From positions 1 through 6,518 of the forward strand of contig CANKEA010000070.1 in the NCBI GenBank assembly GCA_947480815.1: a DNA stretch of 6,518 nt. The letters run 5' to 3'. Source of the DNA: Caulobacterales bacterium. GTDB taxonomy: Bacteria; Pseudomonadota; Alphaproteobacteria; Caulobacterales; Caulobacteraceae. Within the stretch, counting starts at the first letter, position 1. Every line of letters starts with the position of its first letter. The translations under genes and the position numbers were made by a program. The notes under the pieces were generated by a model. The model was not told where the DNA came from, did no database searches, and saw only the letters and a list, made by a program, of their open reading frames with translations. Shown here in pieces: positions 5,520 to 6,518 of this stretch.

Positions 5520-6461
5520 ATGATCCTTCGCCTACTTTTGATTCCCCTGATCGCTGTCCTGGCCTTTATCGCCCTGGGCGGTGCCCTTAGCGCCATGGCC
5601 GGCTCCCCGCCCCTGCGCGGCCGCCTCATCGACGTCGGTGATGGACGGCGTAGGCACATCATCTGCGAAGGTCCGACGGGCCACGGCCCCACCATTGTGT
5701 TCGAAGCGGGTGCTTTCGGCTTTTCGGCCGATTGGGGGGCGGTGCAACAGATGGCGACCGCACAGGGTTGGCATAGCTGCGCCTACGACCGCGCCGGCAT
5801 GGGGCTTTCCGACCCCGGCGATAACGCCCACGACGCCATCGCGGTCACCGCTGACCTGCACAACCTGCTGGCCCTGGCCGGCGAGACAGGGCCATACATC
5901 CTGGTGGGCCACTCCATGGCCGGCATTTATCTGCCGCTCTACGCCAAACGCTGGCCGGACGAGGTGGCCGGCCTCGTGCTCTGCGACGCCACCACCCGCG
6001 TGGCGACCACAATGGGGCATACCAGCGCCTTCATCGATCAGTTCACCAAGGCTAGCCGCATGGCCGCCCTAGCCTCCAGCGTCGGTGCCTTCAAGCTTGT
6101 GCAAGGCAAGTACGGCGACCGCATCGGCCTGCCGCCCGCTGCCAAGGCCGAGAAGCGCCACGCCTTTGCCAGCGCCAACCACAACCGTACGGCCTATGAG
6201 GAGGTCAAGGCTTGGCCCGTCGCCGCCCAGCAGATGGTCGACGCGGGACCGCTCGATCCGAGCTTGCCCGTCTCGGTGATCACCGCGGGGCCCGCTGCCC
6301 CGGGCCGCGATGGTCGCAAAAGCACCCAGGCCGCCCCCGCCGAGGCTTCGCGTCATGGCTATTACAAGAACGTCGAAACTGCCGACCACCGCACCCTGCT
6401 AGGCCTTAACCACGGGCAGGAAATTATCGCTGGCATCGCCAAGGTGCGCGCGGCGCTCTGA
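5520..6461 (+). CDS. alpha/beta hydrolase with N-terminal signal or anchor
   Basis: A 313-residue alpha/beta-hydrolase fold protein. Residues 1-27 form a hydrophobic leader ending in AMA before GSPP, which could be a signal peptide cleaved after A27 or an uncleaved anchor; an envelope location is likely. The oxyanion region is IVFEAGAFGFSADW (59-72). The block YDRAGMGLSDPG (89-100) is typical of a common esterase-like subgroup. The nucleophile elbow GHSMAG (130-135) puts the catalytic Ser at S132. H298 in LNHGQE is the probable catalytic His. The acid is uncertain: D156 in LVLCDATTR is a conserved family residue, while D264 lies nearer the usual position after strand 7. The ATG at 5520 has only a weak ribosome binding site (TAGG near 5508). 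A TAAAAT at 5495-5500 resembles a -10 box without a good -35. It follows pntB by 72 bases, and a role in the same process is not evident. The substrate is unknown. Confidence 0.9.
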   Translation: MILRLLLIPLIAVLAFIALGGALSAMAGSPPLRGRLIDVGDGRRRHIICEGPTGHGPTIVFEAGAFGFSADWGAVQQMATAQGWHSCAYDRAGMGLSDPGDNAHDAIAVTADLHNLLALAGETGPYILVGHSMAGIYLPLYAKRWPDEVAGLVLCDATTRVATTMGHTSAFIDQFTKASRMAALASSVGAFKLVQGKYGDRIGLPPAAKAEKRHAFASANHNRTAYEEVKAWPVAAQQMVDAGPLDPSLPVSVITAGPAAPGRDGRKSTQAAPAEASRHGYYKNVETADHRTLLGLNHGQEIIAGIAKVRAAL

Positions 6462-6482
6462 AAACCCGGCAGTTAGAGCCGG
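6461..6482 (-). terminator. possible terminator for a convergent minus-strand gene
   Basis: CCGGC (6466-6470) and GCCGG (6478-6482) form a 5-bp GC stem around a 7-base loop. Read on the minus strand, the stem is followed by GTTTT, as in an intrinsic terminator; on the plus strand no T run follows. It overlaps the last base of the hydrolase stop codon. The stem and T run are short, so this is tentative. Next to it, CGGAC-G-GTCCG (6480-6490) is a second perfect inverted repeat sharing three bases with it. Confidence 0.35.
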
Positions 6483-6518
6483 ACGGTCCGTCAACCAATG
6501 AGTATCCGGTGCCTGCCA

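Noticed and set aside
1..6518. Defence system, mobile element or toxin-antitoxin pair
   Set aside because: No transposase, integrase, nuclease, repeat-spacer array or small paired genes of that type were found; gene content and base usage look uniformly chromosomal.

Overview
The window looks like chromosomal DNA of an alphaproteobacterium, most likely of the Caulobacterales type. The evidence is high GC with GC-rich third codon positions, a three-gene proton-translocating transhydrogenase (pntAA/pntAB/pntB) close to the Rhodospirillum form, and a free-standing alphaproteobacterial aa3 cytochrome oxidase subunit IV gene beside it. The genus is an inference; no rRNA or other marker is present. 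I see no mobile element, CRISPR array, tRNA, rRNA or phage gene.

Left part (1-1629): the C-terminal half of an M3 (PepF-like) zinc oligoendopeptidase runs off the left edge. It meets a convergent FkbM-type methyltransferase gene tail to tail, and the two stop codons share one CTAG. An 82-base divergent region (1630-1711) separates the methyltransferase gene from the next gene.

Centre (1712-5447): a small respiratory gene (aa3 oxidase subunit IV) ends in a likely intrinsic terminator. A 146-base leader with three short hairpins and a direct repeat follows, then the pnt cluster: pntAA (soluble NAD(H)-binding domain I), an unrecognised 107-residue membrane protein, pntAB (membrane domain IIa) and pntB (membrane domain IIb plus NADP(H)-binding domain III). 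Gaps of 6, 14 and 24 bases, each with its own ribosome binding site, suggest one transcript. The products would form the inner-membrane enzyme that uses the proton gradient to drive hydride transfer from NADH to NADP+, supplying NADPH. The neighbouring oxidase subunit belongs to the machinery that builds that gradient.

Right part (5448-6518): after 72 bases lies an alpha/beta hydrolase with an N-terminal signal or anchor sequence. The last 57 bases hold a hairpin followed by T residues on the minus strand, hinting at a convergent gene entering from the right.

Most of the window is ordinary housekeeping DNA. The least explained parts are the small membrane protein between the two halves of the transhydrogenase alpha subunit, the Lys/Ala/Pro-rich tail on PntAA just before it, and the structured leader of the pnt operon.
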